Shown here one piece after another: positions 50,162-58,783 of a stretch of DNA of 64,000 bases. Source of the stretch: Halobium salinum. Lineage in GTDB: Archaea > Halobacteriota > Halobacteria > Halobacteriales > Haloferacaceae. The stretch lies in NCBI RefSeq assembly GCF_026586625.1, contig NZ_JAODIW010000006.1, forward strand, positions 692,927 to 756,926. Direction: 5' to 3'. The notes below the pieces were generated by a model, which was not told where the DNA came from, did not search any database, and saw only the letters and a list, made by a program, of their open reading frames with translations. Positions within the stretch are counted from its first letter, which is position 1. Every line of letters begins with the position of its first letter. The position numbers were made by a program, and so were the translations under genes.

Positions 50162-50551
50162 TCATGAGTGTTTTCGTCGGCCGCGGTCCGAGTCCCCCCG
50201 GGGGCCGTCGTCGCTGGGGGCGTCGGGCGTGGTCGATTCGCCGTCCAGCACCTTCCGCAGCGTCTCGTGGGTGCCGACGACCATCGCGGGGACGACGAGC
50301 ATGAAGATGTGCTCCTCGATGGGGATGCCGAGCAGTTCGACCCCAGTGCGGAGCGGAATCTCGAACACCCCCACTTCGAGGGTGTACCAGTCCCAGACGT
50401 ACGCGAACGGGTAGAGGACGAGGACGGTCCGCGCGGCCGTCCGGAAGGCGTCCGCGTACCAGAGCAGGGCGAGTGCGACCGCTCCCCACATGACCTCCGT
50501 GGCGAGGTAGGTGTACGGGCCGAGCACCCCGATGTCGGGGACCGAGAGCAT
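50162..50551 (-). CDS. Half-size lycopene cyclase-domain membrane protein
   Basis: 129 residues from MLSVPDIGVLGPYTYLATEV. Three membrane segments (YLATEVMWGAVALALLWYAD, RTVLVLYPFAYVWDWYTLEV, HIFMLVVPAMVVGTHETLRK), with the lycopene-cyclase-domain signature PIEEHIFM between the second and third. CrtYc/CrtYd-type cyclases need two such halves, either as two proteins or fused; only one is in the window. It could pair with a second gene elsewhere or act otherwise. The C-terminus is acidic and charged. Frame upstream of the ATG is not family-like. Confidence 0.82.
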   Translation of the reverse strand: MLSVPDIGVLGPYTYLATEVMWGAVALALLWYADAFRTAARTVLVLYPFAYVWDWYTLEVGVFEIPLRTGVELLGIPIEEHIFMLVVPAMVVGTHETLRKVLDGESTTPDAPSDDGPRGDSDRGRRKHS

Positions 50552-50618
50552 GACCGGAACTGCGGCCGCCGGCGAAATAGCGTTGGTGTCCGTGGCGCGG
50601 TCGAAGTCGAACGTCGGC

Positions 50619-51074
50619 TCAGTCGGGGTACCCCTCGGCCGCCGGACTGCAGTCGAGCACTGCCACCCCGCCGAGGGTGAGTGCGTCGGGGTGTTCCCCA
50701 CCGAGCGGGTCCCGATAGCCGGTCGGTTCGAGGACGGCCCGAATCAGCGCCTGGTCCTCCGCGCGTACGTCGTCCAGGTCGGTGAGTCTGGAGACGGCGT
50801 GGGCCGCACAGCGGACGGCCACGGGCTCCCACGTCCGCCCCTCGTAGTGACTGTACGCGACGACCACGTCGTCGCCGGCACGGAGCAGGTCCGGGGCCGA
50901 CGAGCCACACGCTCCGCACGCGACCGCGCCGGCGTCGAGGTCCGGAGACACCGCGAACCCGCCGAGCACCCGCCCGGTGAGTTCGTGGGCGACCTGCTCC
51001 GGCGTCGGCCCGGCGACCGGGCCTCCACGTTCTCGGCGTCCATCCCGGGGGCCACCGCCCCGTTCGTCGCTCAT
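50619..51074 (-). CDS. Haloarchaeal CxxC protein, unknown function
   Basis: 151 residues. A charged N-terminus of 25 residues precedes TPEQVAHELTGRVLGGFAVS and a single ACGACGSSAP cysteine pair near 53-56; a further Cys occurs at about 89 and 142. The core YSHYEGRTWEPVAVRCAAHA is unlike domains I know. One zinc or no zinc is possible. It follows the aldo/keto reductase stop region in divergent array: its ATG at 51074 is 4 bases from the reductase's stop at 51079, both minus, so it is the downstream member of that operon. Confidence 0.75.
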   Translation of the reverse strand: MSDERGGGPRDGRRERGGPVAGPTPEQVAHELTGRVLGGFAVSPDLDAGAVACGACGSSAPDLLRAGDDVVVAYSHYEGRTWEPVAVRCAAHAVSRLTDLDDVRAEDQALIRAVLEPTGYRDPLGGEHPDALTLGGVAVLDCSPAAEGYPD

Positions 51075-51078
51075 GCGC

Positions 51079-51927
51079 TCAGCCGTCCAGCCGGCTCAGC
51101 TGGTCGTCACTCAGGTCGATGTGGGTGGCTTCGACGTTGTCGTGCAGGTGGTCGACGCTCGACGTGCCGGGGATGGGCAGGGTCACGTCGGAGTGGTGCA
51201 GCAGCCACGCGAGGGCAATCTGCTCCGCCGAGGCGTCGTGGTCGTCCGCGACCGACTCGACGGCGTCCTCGCGGTCGCCGAGGTCGCCGGCGCCCAGCGG
51301 GTACCAGGGGATGAACCCGATGTCGTACTCCTCACAGGCCTCCAGGACGTCCTCGCTGTCGCGGTTGCCGACGTTGTACTCGTTCTGCACCGTCGCGACC
51401 TCGACGATGTCGCGGGCGGTCTCCAGCTGGTCGACGGAGACGTTGCTGACGCCGACGTGGGCGATTTTCCCCTCGTCTTTCAGTTCGGCGAGCGCGTGGA
51501 CCGTGTCCTCGTAGTCCACGTCCGGGTCGGGGCGGTGGTGCTGGTAGAGGTCGATGGTGTCGACCTGGAGCCTGTCGAGGCTGCCGTAGATGGCGTTCTG
51601 GAGGTACTCCGGCTCCCCGCAGGGTGGCCACGAGCCGTCGCTGGTTCGCCAGAGCCCACCCTTCGTCGCGACGACGAGGTCGTCGGGGTACGGCGCCAGC
51701 GCCTCGCCGATGAGCCGCTCGCTGACACAGGGACCGTAGGAGTCAGCCGTGTCGACGAAGTCGATGCCGCAGTCGACAACCTCCTCGAGCAGGTCTTTCG
51801 CCTCCGCCTCGTCGTCCGGCGGACCGATGATGCCCTCGCCGGTGAGCCGCATCGCCCCGTATCCGAGCCGGTGGACGGTCAGTTCGCCGCCGATGTCGAA
51901 CGTGTCGCTCCGGTTCTCGACTGTCAT
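51079..51927 (-). CDS. Aldo/keto reductase
   Basis: 282 residues from MTVENRSDTFDIGGELTVHR. The (beta/alpha)8 family marks are LGYGAMRLTGEGI, the catalytic FVDTADSYGP (Asp and Tyr), LVVATKGGLWR with the Lys, DLYQHHRPDPDVDYEDTVHA, GVSNVSVDQLE and the NADPH site TLPIPGTSSVDHLHDN. Reduces aldehydes or ketones with NADPH; substrate not predictable. Cytoplasmic. First gene of a two-gene unit with the small CxxC protein. Confidence 0.94.
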   Translation of the reverse strand: MTVENRSDTFDIGGELTVHRLGYGAMRLTGEGIIGPPDDEAEAKDLLEEVVDCGIDFVDTADSYGPCVSERLIGEALAPYPDDLVVATKGGLWRTSDGSWPPCGEPEYLQNAIYGSLDRLQVDTIDLYQHHRPDPDVDYEDTVHALAELKDEGKIAHVGVSNVSVDQLETARDIVEVATVQNEYNVGNRDSEDVLEACEEYDIGFIPWYPLGAGDLGDREDAVESVADDHDASAEQIALAWLLHHSDVTLPIPGTSSVDHLHDNVEATHIDLSDDQLSRLDG

Positions 51928-52045
51928 ACCCGAACATGGACGAGCAGCGGGTAACGCCTTCGGGCCGTGGCGACCGGTGCGGTCGCTGTCGAGGCGGGGA
52001 GAGAAAGAAGCGGGAAAGGGAGAGAGTCGCCTTAGCGCCGGTCGG

Positions 52046-54391
52046 TTAGTCGCGTCGGACCGCCAGCAGTGCGGCGGCCAGCAGCGCGACGAGCGAGACG
52101 ACGACACCGAAGCCTGGCACCGAGCCCGAGGTCGTGTTCGCTTCGACCTCGCCGCCGGCGTCGGACTCGGTCTCCGTCTCGCCCTGCTGAGCGGCCTCGG
52201 AGCTGTCGTCCGTGGTCGTCTGCGTCGTCGACTCGGTCGTCGACGCCTCGGTCGTCGGCTCGGGCGTCGCGGTCGCGGTCTCGGCCGCCTCGACCGTGAC
52301 CGTCACCGACTTCGCGCCGACCGTCAGTTCGTGTTCGCCCGCACCCGAGAGGGCCGCGGTGAACGTCACGCTCTTCTTCTCGCCGCTGTCGGCGAAGACG
52401 CGCTTCTCGGCGAGCACCTCGCCGTCGTCTTTCAGCGCGAACTTCCGGTCGTGCTTGATGACGTCCGTGTTCGACACGTCGATGGTGACGGTGACCTCGT
52501 CGCCCTCGGTCACCGTCGTCGAGTCGACGGCGATGTCGCGGATGCCGAGTCCGCCGTCACTGCTGACGCCGGGACCGGCGGAGCCGCCGCCACCGCCGCC
52601 ACCGCCGCTACCGGACTTCTTCGGTGCCGGCTCGGGTTCGGGCTCGGGTTCGGGCTCGGGCTCGGGTTCGGGCTCGGGCTCGGGTTCGGCCGTCGTGTCC
52701 TCGGTCGTCGTGTCCTCGGCCGTAGTCGTGGTCGTCGTCTCCTCGGTCGTGGTTGTGGTCGTCGTCTCCTCGGTCGTAGTCGTCGTGTCGGTCGTACCGT
52801 CGTCCGTAGTCGTCTCCTGTGCTTGGACGGTCACGCTCCCGTCCGCGCTGGCGTCCTCGGCGTCGACCACTACGTCGTGGTCACCTGCCGGGAGGTCGCT
52901 CGTGGGTACCTCGAACTCGACCGTCCTGCTGTCGCCGCCGGCGAGCGTCACCCGCTGTCCCTCCATCATGGTGCCGCCGACGGAGACGGAGACCGTGCGG
53001 ACTCCCTCCACGTCGCCGGTGTTCTCGACCGTCGCGGAGACGGTCGCGGTCTCGCCCTGCGTCACCGAGGCGGGTTCGACGCTCACGTCGGAGACGCCGA
53101 AGTTCGAGGGCTCCTGCGGGGGCGTCTCGCCGCCCTCGCCGCAGGTGTTGCCCTTCTCGATGGTGATGGGCTCGCCCATCGTCAGGGAGCGCTGCTGGCC
53201 GTCCGCGTCACGAACCGTCCACGTGTCGACCGTGTCTTCGTCGTCCATCCGGTAGTTGAATCCGGCGGCGTCACGGTTCCACTGGTTCTGGATGGTGACT
53301 GCCTCGCCGTCGGCGAGGTTCTCCATCCCGCGGTAGGCGCCGCCGTCGGTCTCGCCGTTGCTCCACTGCCAGTCGACCTGGAAGTCGCCGCCGGTGAACT
53401 CGTCGAGGTGGTGCTGCTGCATGTCCTCGCCCTCGACGTGGTTGGCGTCGTCGTAGCGCGAGCCGTAGAACCCGTCGTCGGTCTCCGAGCGCCACGTCTC
53501 GTCGGTGTGCGGGTGGTAGTAGACTTCGTCGCCGCTTCGCAGGGTGTCCTCGCCTCGGAGTGGGGAGTAGTCGTCCATGTACGCCCACTCACCCTCCGGG
53601 AGGTTCGTGAACTGGAACGAGACGGCACCGCCGCCCGTCCCGCCGCCCTCGGACTGTCGGGTGTGCGTACCCAGCCAGCGGTCGTCCCAGTAGGTCCGGT
53701 GGGACCACTGGTCGGACTGCGTCGCCAGACGGTCGTGCTGGAGGACGAGGCTGGTCCCCTCCGGACCGTCGTAGAACCACATGTTACTCCCGCCGTTCTC
53801 CTGCCACGGGTGGACGCCGTACGTGCCCGCCGTCCACCGTTCCCAGCGGTACTGCTCGTACAGGTACGGAGCGTCGGTCGCGGTCTGCCCGTACGGCTGG
53901 CCGTTGGCGTAGTCGTTCGGCTTGTAGCGGACGTTGTTCTCGGGGTCGTACCAGGAGCTCCTGTCGCTCGCCGAGACCCACTTGTGGCTCCCGTTCTTCT
54001 GCGTGAAGAACCGGTAGTCCATCACCGACTCGATGGTCGGCGAGGGTTCCCAGTCGGGGTTAGTGTACGGCCCGAGCTCGCGTTCGCGTGGCACCTTCTC
54101 GCCCCAGACCCCGTCGTAGTTCAGCGGGTCAGTGTTCTCGTCGACCCACTGTGCGTGCGGTCTGAGCGTGTAGTCGGTCAGGTTTCGGGACTCCTCGTAC
54201 GTCTTCACGTGGTCTCCGGGCTGGTATGCTTCCACCACGAAGCATTGCCCACCCTGCTTGACGGTGAACTGCGACCGGTCCGTCCCGGGCGGCGTCGCGC
54301 CGGCCGGTGTCGCGCCCGTGAACGCGACGACGGACACGAGCATCAGCGCCGTCAGGCTGAGATTGAGGAGCTTTCGGTTTCTGGTTGTCAT
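52046..54391 (-). CDS. Large secreted surface glycoprotein with CARDB-like domains and PGF-CTERM anchor
   Basis: 781 residues. N-terminal signal peptide (LNLSLTALMLVSVVAFTGAT), then an aromatic-rich domain of about 390 residues, unknown to me (YWDDRWLGTHTRQ, WQWSNGETDGGAYRG). Two CARDB/adhesion-type domains follow (VSVEPASVTQGETATVSATV at about 445 and IAVDSTTVTEGDEVTVTIDV at about 630), divided by a Thr/Glu-rich stalk, a Pro-Glu repeat and a Gly run. The C-terminus is SVPGFGVVVSLVALLAAALL plus AVRRD, a PGF-CTERM signal cut and lipid-linked by archaeosortase A. The stalk is a likely O-glycosylation site. Confidence 0.92.
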   Translation of the reverse strand: MTTRNRKLLNLSLTALMLVSVVAFTGATPAGATPPGTDRSQFTVKQGGQCFVVEAYQPGDHVKTYEESRNLTDYTLRPHAQWVDENTDPLNYDGVWGEKVPRERELGPYTNPDWEPSPTIESVMDYRFFTQKNGSHKWVSASDRSSWYDPENNVRYKPNDYANGQPYGQTATDAPYLYEQYRWERWTAGTYGVHPWQENGGSNMWFYDGPEGTSLVLQHDRLATQSDQWSHRTYWDDRWLGTHTRQSEGGGTGGGAVSFQFTNLPEGEWAYMDDYSPLRGEDTLRSGDEVYYHPHTDETWRSETDDGFYGSRYDDANHVEGEDMQQHHLDEFTGGDFQVDWQWSNGETDGGAYRGMENLADGEAVTIQNQWNRDAAGFNYRMDDEDTVDTWTVRDADGQQRSLTMGEPITIEKGNTCGEGGETPPQEPSNFGVSDVSVEPASVTQGETATVSATVENTGDVEGVRTVSVSVGGTMMEGQRVTLAGGDSRTVEFEVPTSDLPAGDHDVVVDAEDASADGSVTVQAQETTTDDGTTDTTTTTEETTTTTTTEETTTTTTAEDTTTEDTTAEPEPEPEPEPEPEPEPEPEPAPKKSGSGGGGGGGGSAGPGVSSDGGLGIRDIAVDSTTVTEGDEVTVTIDVSNTDVIKHDRKFALKDDGEVLAEKRVFADSGEKKSVTFTAALSGAGEHELTVGAKSVTVTVEAAETATATPEPTTEASTTESTTQTTTDDSSEAAQQGETETESDAGGEVEANTTSGSVPGFGVVVSLVALLAAALLAVRRD
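52600..52800 (-). repeat. Low-complexity stalk of the surface glycoprotein (Thr-rich and Pro-Glu repeats)
   Basis: Codes on the minus strand for runs of Thr with Glu and Asp, then about ten Pro-Glu pairs and a run of Gly. On the plus strand it appears as CTCGGGTTCGGG and GTCGTCGT repeats. Such repeats change length easily by slippage. Confidence 0.8.
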
Positions 54392-54556
54392 CGGTCTCCG
54401 AGCGGACGGTCGGCCCTTCGGGGCTTTGTTAACCGCCTGCTTCCGTTAGACGAAACGGAGGAACGCCCCGTCTACGAACTGATACGGTCGGCCAGAAGAC
54501 GCTGTAGGCACCGACTACTCCGCGATTTTGGCGGCCGCGCCCCACCAGCACGCCGC

Positions 54557-55411
54557 TCAGGAGAGGGGTCTGAACCACACCGCCGCGACGAGGGCGGCGA
54601 GAAAGAGGTAGGACCCCCGAATCAACAGCATCGTCGCCAGTTCGGACTCCTCCGCCCGGGCGGCGACGACGGCGACGACCCCGAAGACGAGCACGGCCAG
54701 CACCGAACTGGGCGGGAAGACGGCCGCCACCGCGAGCGCGAGTACCACGAACAGACCGGTTACCATGAGGAGGAACGCGGCCGTCCGGGCCCGTTCGCGT
54801 CCGAGGACGACGGCCACGGTGCGCTTGGCGATAGACCGGTCGTACTCGTAGTCCTTCGCGTCGTCGATGACGATGATGCCCGAGAGGATGAGGACGAACA
54901 CGGCCGCGAAGGCGAGCACGACCGGCGTCAGCGTCCCGGTCTGGACGTAGAACCCGCCGAGGAGCGCGAAGGCGATGCCGAGCGGGTAGCCCGTTGTCGT
55001 CGTCACCGGGTTCGTGTCCATCTGTGGGGCGTGCAGGAATCCGATGACCCACCCCGGGAGCGTGAGCAAGGTGGCGACGGGGCCGACGAGGACGCCGATG
55101 ACGAGGAGGCCGAGGAAGAACAGCGTCGAGGAGAGCACGAGCGCGAGCCGACAGCCGTCGGCGGTGAGCGGGTGGTCGTCGTCCTCGCCGCGGACGTAGA
55201 AGTCGACGTACCCGTCCTTCACGTGGGCCGTGTACAGCGCACAGAACGCGACGGCGACGTGGAGTCCGGCGAGTCCGGGGTCGAACTCCCGGGCCAGCAC
55301 CGCGCCGAACGCGCTCGCCGCGAGCGGGGGGAGCATGAACACCGGGTGGACCTGCGAGGCGAGCGCGCGGACCGCCGCGCCGACGCCTCCGCCGTGACGG
55401 GCGACGTTCAT
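54557..55411 (-). CDS. UbiA-family prenyltransferase
   Basis: 284 residues from MNVARHGGGVGAAVRALASQ, eight or nine membrane segments. The two Asp-rich motifs are present in altered form: HVKDGYVDFYVRGEDDD near residue 63-79 and IIVIDDAKDYEYDRSIAKRT near 176-195. UbiA enzymes attach prenyl chains to aromatic rings, lipids or carotenoids (lycopene elongase is a haloarchaeal member). The first motif lacks the usual N-D-xxx-D order, so the acceptor is open. An alternative ATG at 55432 adds seven residues. Confidence 0.88.
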   Translation of the reverse strand: MNVARHGGGVGAAVRALASQVHPVFMLPPLAASAFGAVLAREFDPGLAGLHVAVAFCALYTAHVKDGYVDFYVRGEDDDHPLTADGCRLALVLSSTLFFLGLLVIGVLVGPVATLLTLPGWVIGFLHAPQMDTNPVTTTTGYPLGIAFALLGGFYVQTGTLTPVVLAFAAVFVLILSGIIVIDDAKDYEYDRSIAKRTVAVVLGRERARTAAFLLMVTGLFVVLALAVAAVFPPSSVLAVLVFGVVAVVAARAEESELATMLLIRGSYLFLAALVAAVWFRPLS

Positions 55412-55548
55412 GGACGGTCGTTGGACGCCCATCCGTAAGTAGCCGGTCGCCGGTTCGAAGGGGAGGACCGCGGGGCGTCGCCGAGCGGAGCTCCACCGGC
55501 GCCGGAGTCGAAAACTACTCCCCCGGGCCGCTCGGAGACCCACGGAAG

Positions 55549-56832
55549 ATGGTCTCCAGAGACGCGGTGGGGGGTGCGCTCGCCGTCGGCGGCGTCGTCC
55601 TGCTCGTCGCGACGCTCGCCCTCAGCGCCGCGCTCGCACCCGCGATCGGCGCGACCGGCGACGACGGCGTCGCCCGTCCCACGCTCGTCGGCTCGCAGGG
55701 CGGCGGTGCGGGGCTCCACGAGCACGGGAGCGTCTACCTCGTCGAGAACGACTCGGTGACGTGGCGCGAGTCGAGCGCGAACAGCTACTTCGACGTGACG
55801 ATGCTCGACAACGGCACCGTCGCCGCCGGCTTCATGCACGGCGGCTACCAGCAGTGTGGGCGCTACGACAGCCCCTGCACCCGCACCGGCTTTCGCATCA
55901 TCGACCCGACTGCCGAACCCGAACCGGAAGTCGTGAGCGAGTTCAGCTTCCCCGTCAGGTCGCAGGGCAACAGCGAGGTCCACGACGTCGAGCCGCTGCC
56001 CGAGGGCGGCTACGTCGTCTCCGACATGGAGTACGAGCGCATCATGGTCGTGCGCAACGGCTCCGTCGAGTGGCAGTGGAACGCCAGCAGCGTCTACGAG
56101 GCGCCCGCGGACCCGACCCGCGAGGACTGGCTCCACATCAACGACGTGGACTACATCGGCGAGGACCGCTTCCTCGTCTCGGTTCGCAACGCGAACCAAC
56201 TGCTCGTCGTCGAACGGCAGGGCCAGGGGAGCGAGGTCGTCGAGGTCGTGAACGCCGTCGAAGACGAGAGCGACGAGGACGGCGTGGGCATCGCCGACCG
56301 GGACATCCTCTACAGCCAGCACAACCCGCAGTGGCTCGGCGACGGCGCGGTGCTGGTCGCCGACTCCCACAACAACCGGGTGGTCGAACTCCACCGCGAC
56401 GAGCAGACCGGCGAGTGGGAGGAGGCGTGGACGCTCGCGAGCGCCGAGGGGGTCAACTTCCGCTGGCCCCGCGACGCCGACCGGCTGGAGAACGGCAACA
56501 CGCTCATCACCGACTCGCTGAACGGGCGCATCGTCGAGGTGAACGAGTCCGGTGCGACGGTGTGGAGCTACAAGACGGAGTACGTCCCCTACGAGGCCGA
56601 GCGGTTACCCGAGGGCGAACGCCCCACCGGCCAGCAGTACGCCACGGCGGGTGACGCCGGCCCCGGCGCCGTACCGGTGCTCACCCCGCTGCTCTCGGCG
56701 GTTCGGGCGAGCTACCCGCTCCCTCACTGGCTGAACGAGCCCCAACTCGGACTGACTCTCCTCTCGCTCGGGATGGTGTTCGGCGGCGTCGGCGCCGTCG
56801 TCGTCGGCCGGCTCCGCGGTCGACGTCGGTAG
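55549..56832 (+). CDS. Arylsulfotransferase-like propeller protein with membrane anchors
   Basis: 427 residues. N-terminal hydrophobic segment (LAVGGVVLLVATLALSAALA), then a beta-propeller of the arylsulfotransferase (ASST) kind: HDVEPLPEGGYVVSDMEYER, HINDVDYIGEDRFLVSVRNA, YSQHNPQWLGDGAVLVADSH, WPRDADRLENGNTLITDSLN. A C-terminal helix LTLLSLGMVFGGVGAVVVGR anchors it, so the propeller faces outside. Whether it transfers sulfate is untested; haloarchaeal glycans can be sulfated. Divergent from the UbiA gene. Confidence 0.88.
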   Translation: MVSRDAVGGALAVGGVVLLVATLALSAALAPAIGATGDDGVARPTLVGSQGGGAGLHEHGSVYLVENDSVTWRESSANSYFDVTMLDNGTVAAGFMHGGYQQCGRYDSPCTRTGFRIIDPTAEPEPEVVSEFSFPVRSQGNSEVHDVEPLPEGGYVVSDMEYERIMVVRNGSVEWQWNASSVYEAPADPTREDWLHINDVDYIGEDRFLVSVRNANQLLVVERQGQGSEVVEVVNAVEDESDEDGVGIADRDILYSQHNPQWLGDGAVLVADSHNNRVVELHRDEQTGEWEEAWTLASAEGVNFRWPRDADRLENGNTLITDSLNGRIVEVNESGATVWSYKTEYVPYEAERLPEGERPTGQQYATAGDAGPGAVPVLTPLLSAVRASYPLPHWLNEPQLGLTLLSLGMVFGGVGAVVVGRLRGRRR

Positions 56833-56920
56833 CGCCTGCGCTCCCACCGGCCCGCTCGGGCCGCGTGGCTCGTTCGGAACCACACGCCTCTTCATGGCCC
56901 CTACCGACCGGTCGACCATG

Positions 56921-57562
56921 ACCGACGCCGCAGACGACGATTCGCTCGACGGCCCGACGGGGTCGAAGGACTCGGCGGACCCGGGGAGTTCTGACGATGC
57001 CGCCGACCCCCTCGCGTGGGAGACGACCGACACCGGAATCGACTACTCCTGTCCGGGCTTCGACGTTCGGCGCGACGACGTTCGCCTCCCCGACGGCACC
57101 GAGACGGACTACCACTACGTCGACGAGCGCGCGGCGGTCGTCGTCCTCCCCTTCGTCGGCTCGCCGCCCACGACCGGCGACAGCGAGGTCGTCACTATCG
57201 CCGAGTGGCGACAGGCGGTCTCCCGCGTCAGCCGGGGGCTCCCGGCCGGCACGCTCGAACCGGACGACGACGACCTCGCCGTCGCGGCGCGGCGCGAACT
57301 CCGCGAGGAGACGGGGTACGAAGCCGGCACGGTCGAGCATCTCACGACCGTCGAGCCGGTCAACGGCATCGCCAACAGCGTCCACCACGCGTTCGTCGCT
57401 CACGGCTGTGAGCCGACCGGCGAGCAGGAACTCGACTTCAACGAGAGCATCCGCGTCGAGACGACGACGTACGACGACCTGCTCGCGAGCGTCGTCGACG
57501 GCGACTGTCGCGACGGCCGGACCGCGCTGGCGGTGATGCAGTACGAACTGACGCGACAGTAG
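56921..57562 (+). CDS. Nudix hydrolase
   Basis: 213 residues. The Nudix box is complete: G-x5-E-x7-R-E-x2-E-E-x-G in the segment LAVAARRELREETGYEAG, about residues 125-150, preceded by GLPAGTLEPDDDD. A long acidic N-terminus of 40 residues precedes it. Such enzymes hydrolyse nucleoside diphosphates linked to another group, for example ADP-ribose; the NxVHHAFVAHGCEP segment does not decide. The ATG at 56921 is preferred over 56894 by its acidic start. Confidence 0.92.
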   Translation, partial: TDAADDDSLDGPTGSKDSADPGSSDDAADPLAWETTDTGIDYSCPGFDVRRDDVRLPDGTETDYHYVDERAAVVVLPFVGSPPTTGDSEVVTIAEWRQAVSRVSRGLPAGTLEPDDDDLAVAARRELREETGYEAGTVEHLTTVEPVNGIANSVHHAFVAHGCEPTGEQELDFNESIRVETTTYDDLLASVVDGDCRDGRTALAVMQYELTRQ

Positions 57563-57753
57563 GGTTCGACGGCGGTAGTCCGGGCGCCATCCGGACGACT
57601 CGCCGAGCGAAGGGCGCAGCGAGTCAGAGGAGCCGAGAGCCCGAGGGCTTCCGGGGGCTACTGGACCAACCACCGTATCGGCTACATCAGAACGACGGTG
57701 TTCGAACCAAGCGGGCCGAACCGCTTTGGTCCCCCGCCCCGTCCCATCCGGTG

Positions 57754-58524
57754 ATGATCGAGCGCGACAGCCGGCTGTGGGCCCCGTGGACACTGTTCGT
57801 CGGGGTGTTCGTCGGCATCACCGGCGTCGCGGCCTCCGTCGTGCTCATGCAGACGTTCGCCGCCGTGTTGGCGGGGCTCGGCGTCGAACTCTCGGTGACG
57901 ACGCTACTCGTCGTCACGCTCTTTCTCGGGCAGTACGCCGCCTTCGGCGGCATCGCGCTCTTGTACCTCCGACTTCGGGGACTCGACCGCGACTACGTCG
58001 GCGTGCGGTCGCCGTCGCTCCGGGACCTCGCCGTCGCCGTCGGCGGCTGGCTCGGCGCGCTCGGCGTCGTCATCACCGCCGGGACCCTCATCCAGGCGAC
58101 GGGGGCGACCCCCGCCAACAACCAGACCGCCCAACTCGGGGCGAACTTCCCCTCGTTGTTGCTCGTGCTCGTACCCGCCTCCTTTCTCGTCATCGGCCCC
58201 TGCGAGGAACTGCTGTTCCGTGGCATCGTCCAGCGGCGCTTCCGCGAGGCGTTCCCCTCGGCGGCCGCAGTCGTCCTCGGCGCGGCGCTGTTCGCCGCCA
58301 TCCACTTCATGGCGCTGACGGGTGGCGCGGAGGCCCGCCTCACGACCATCGCCATCCTCTTCTTCCCGAGTCTGGTGTTCGGGGCGGCCTACGAGTACAC
58401 GGGCAACGTGCTCGTCCCGGCGTTCATCCACGGCGCCTACAACGCGACGCTGTTCGCGCTGTTGTACGTCGCCGTGAAGTTCGCGGGTATCCAGCCGTCC
58501 TCGGTCGTCGGTGTCGTGGTCTAA
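57754..58524 (+). CDS. CPBP-family intramembrane metalloprotease (CAAX-like)
   Basis: 256 residues with about eight membrane segments. The catalytic motif CEELLFRGIVQRRFREAF (EExxxR) is near residue 150, HFMAL (motif with FxxxH, here AAIHFMAL) near 190 and NVLVPAFIHGAYNATLFALL at about 230. The group includes prenyl-protein Abi/CAAX-like proteases and immunity proteins. Substrate unknown. Stand-alone gene; GTG directly ahead of the ATG would add one residue. Confidence 0.93.
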   Translation: MIERDSRLWAPWTLFVGVFVGITGVAASVVLMQTFAAVLAGLGVELSVTTLLVVTLFLGQYAAFGGIALLYLRLRGLDRDYVGVRSPSLRDLAVAVGGWLGALGVVITAGTLIQATGATPANNQTAQLGANFPSLLLVLVPASFLVIGPCEELLFRGIVQRRFREAFPSAAAVVLGAALFAAIHFMALTGGAEARLTTIAILFFPSLVFGAAYEYTGNVLVPAFIHGAYNATLFALLYVAVKFAGIQPSSVVGVVV

Positions 58525-58783
58525 GTGTCCGCTGTTCGACCCGACTCGTCGACCCTCGGAAGCCGGAGTCTCCGGGGCCTTACCCACGACGGCCGGTTAG
58601 TCATCGCTCACGCGCGAAACGCAGATGTGTCGTCCGGTCCTCTCGCCCCCAGCGGCGTCGTCGGCGACCGACCCGACACCGATTCGCCCGGAACAAGAGG
58701 CTGAACCGATATCCGATTCGGCCGCCAGCCCGCGGGCGGCCGAAACGACACGCTTACCGCCCGCGCTCCGGAATCCCCGCCAA

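Noticed and set aside
51749-55438. Very long plus-strand open frame of more than 1,200 codons
   Set aside because: It lies opposite the aldo/keto reductase, the surface glycoprotein and the UbiA gene, which have clear motifs. Long antisense frames are expected in GC-rich DNA where stop codons are rare.
57563-57753. Second filler/att-like element
   Set aside because: It has some GAGCGAAGGGCGCAGCGAG-type filler like that near the tRNA, but no matching repeat partner was found.
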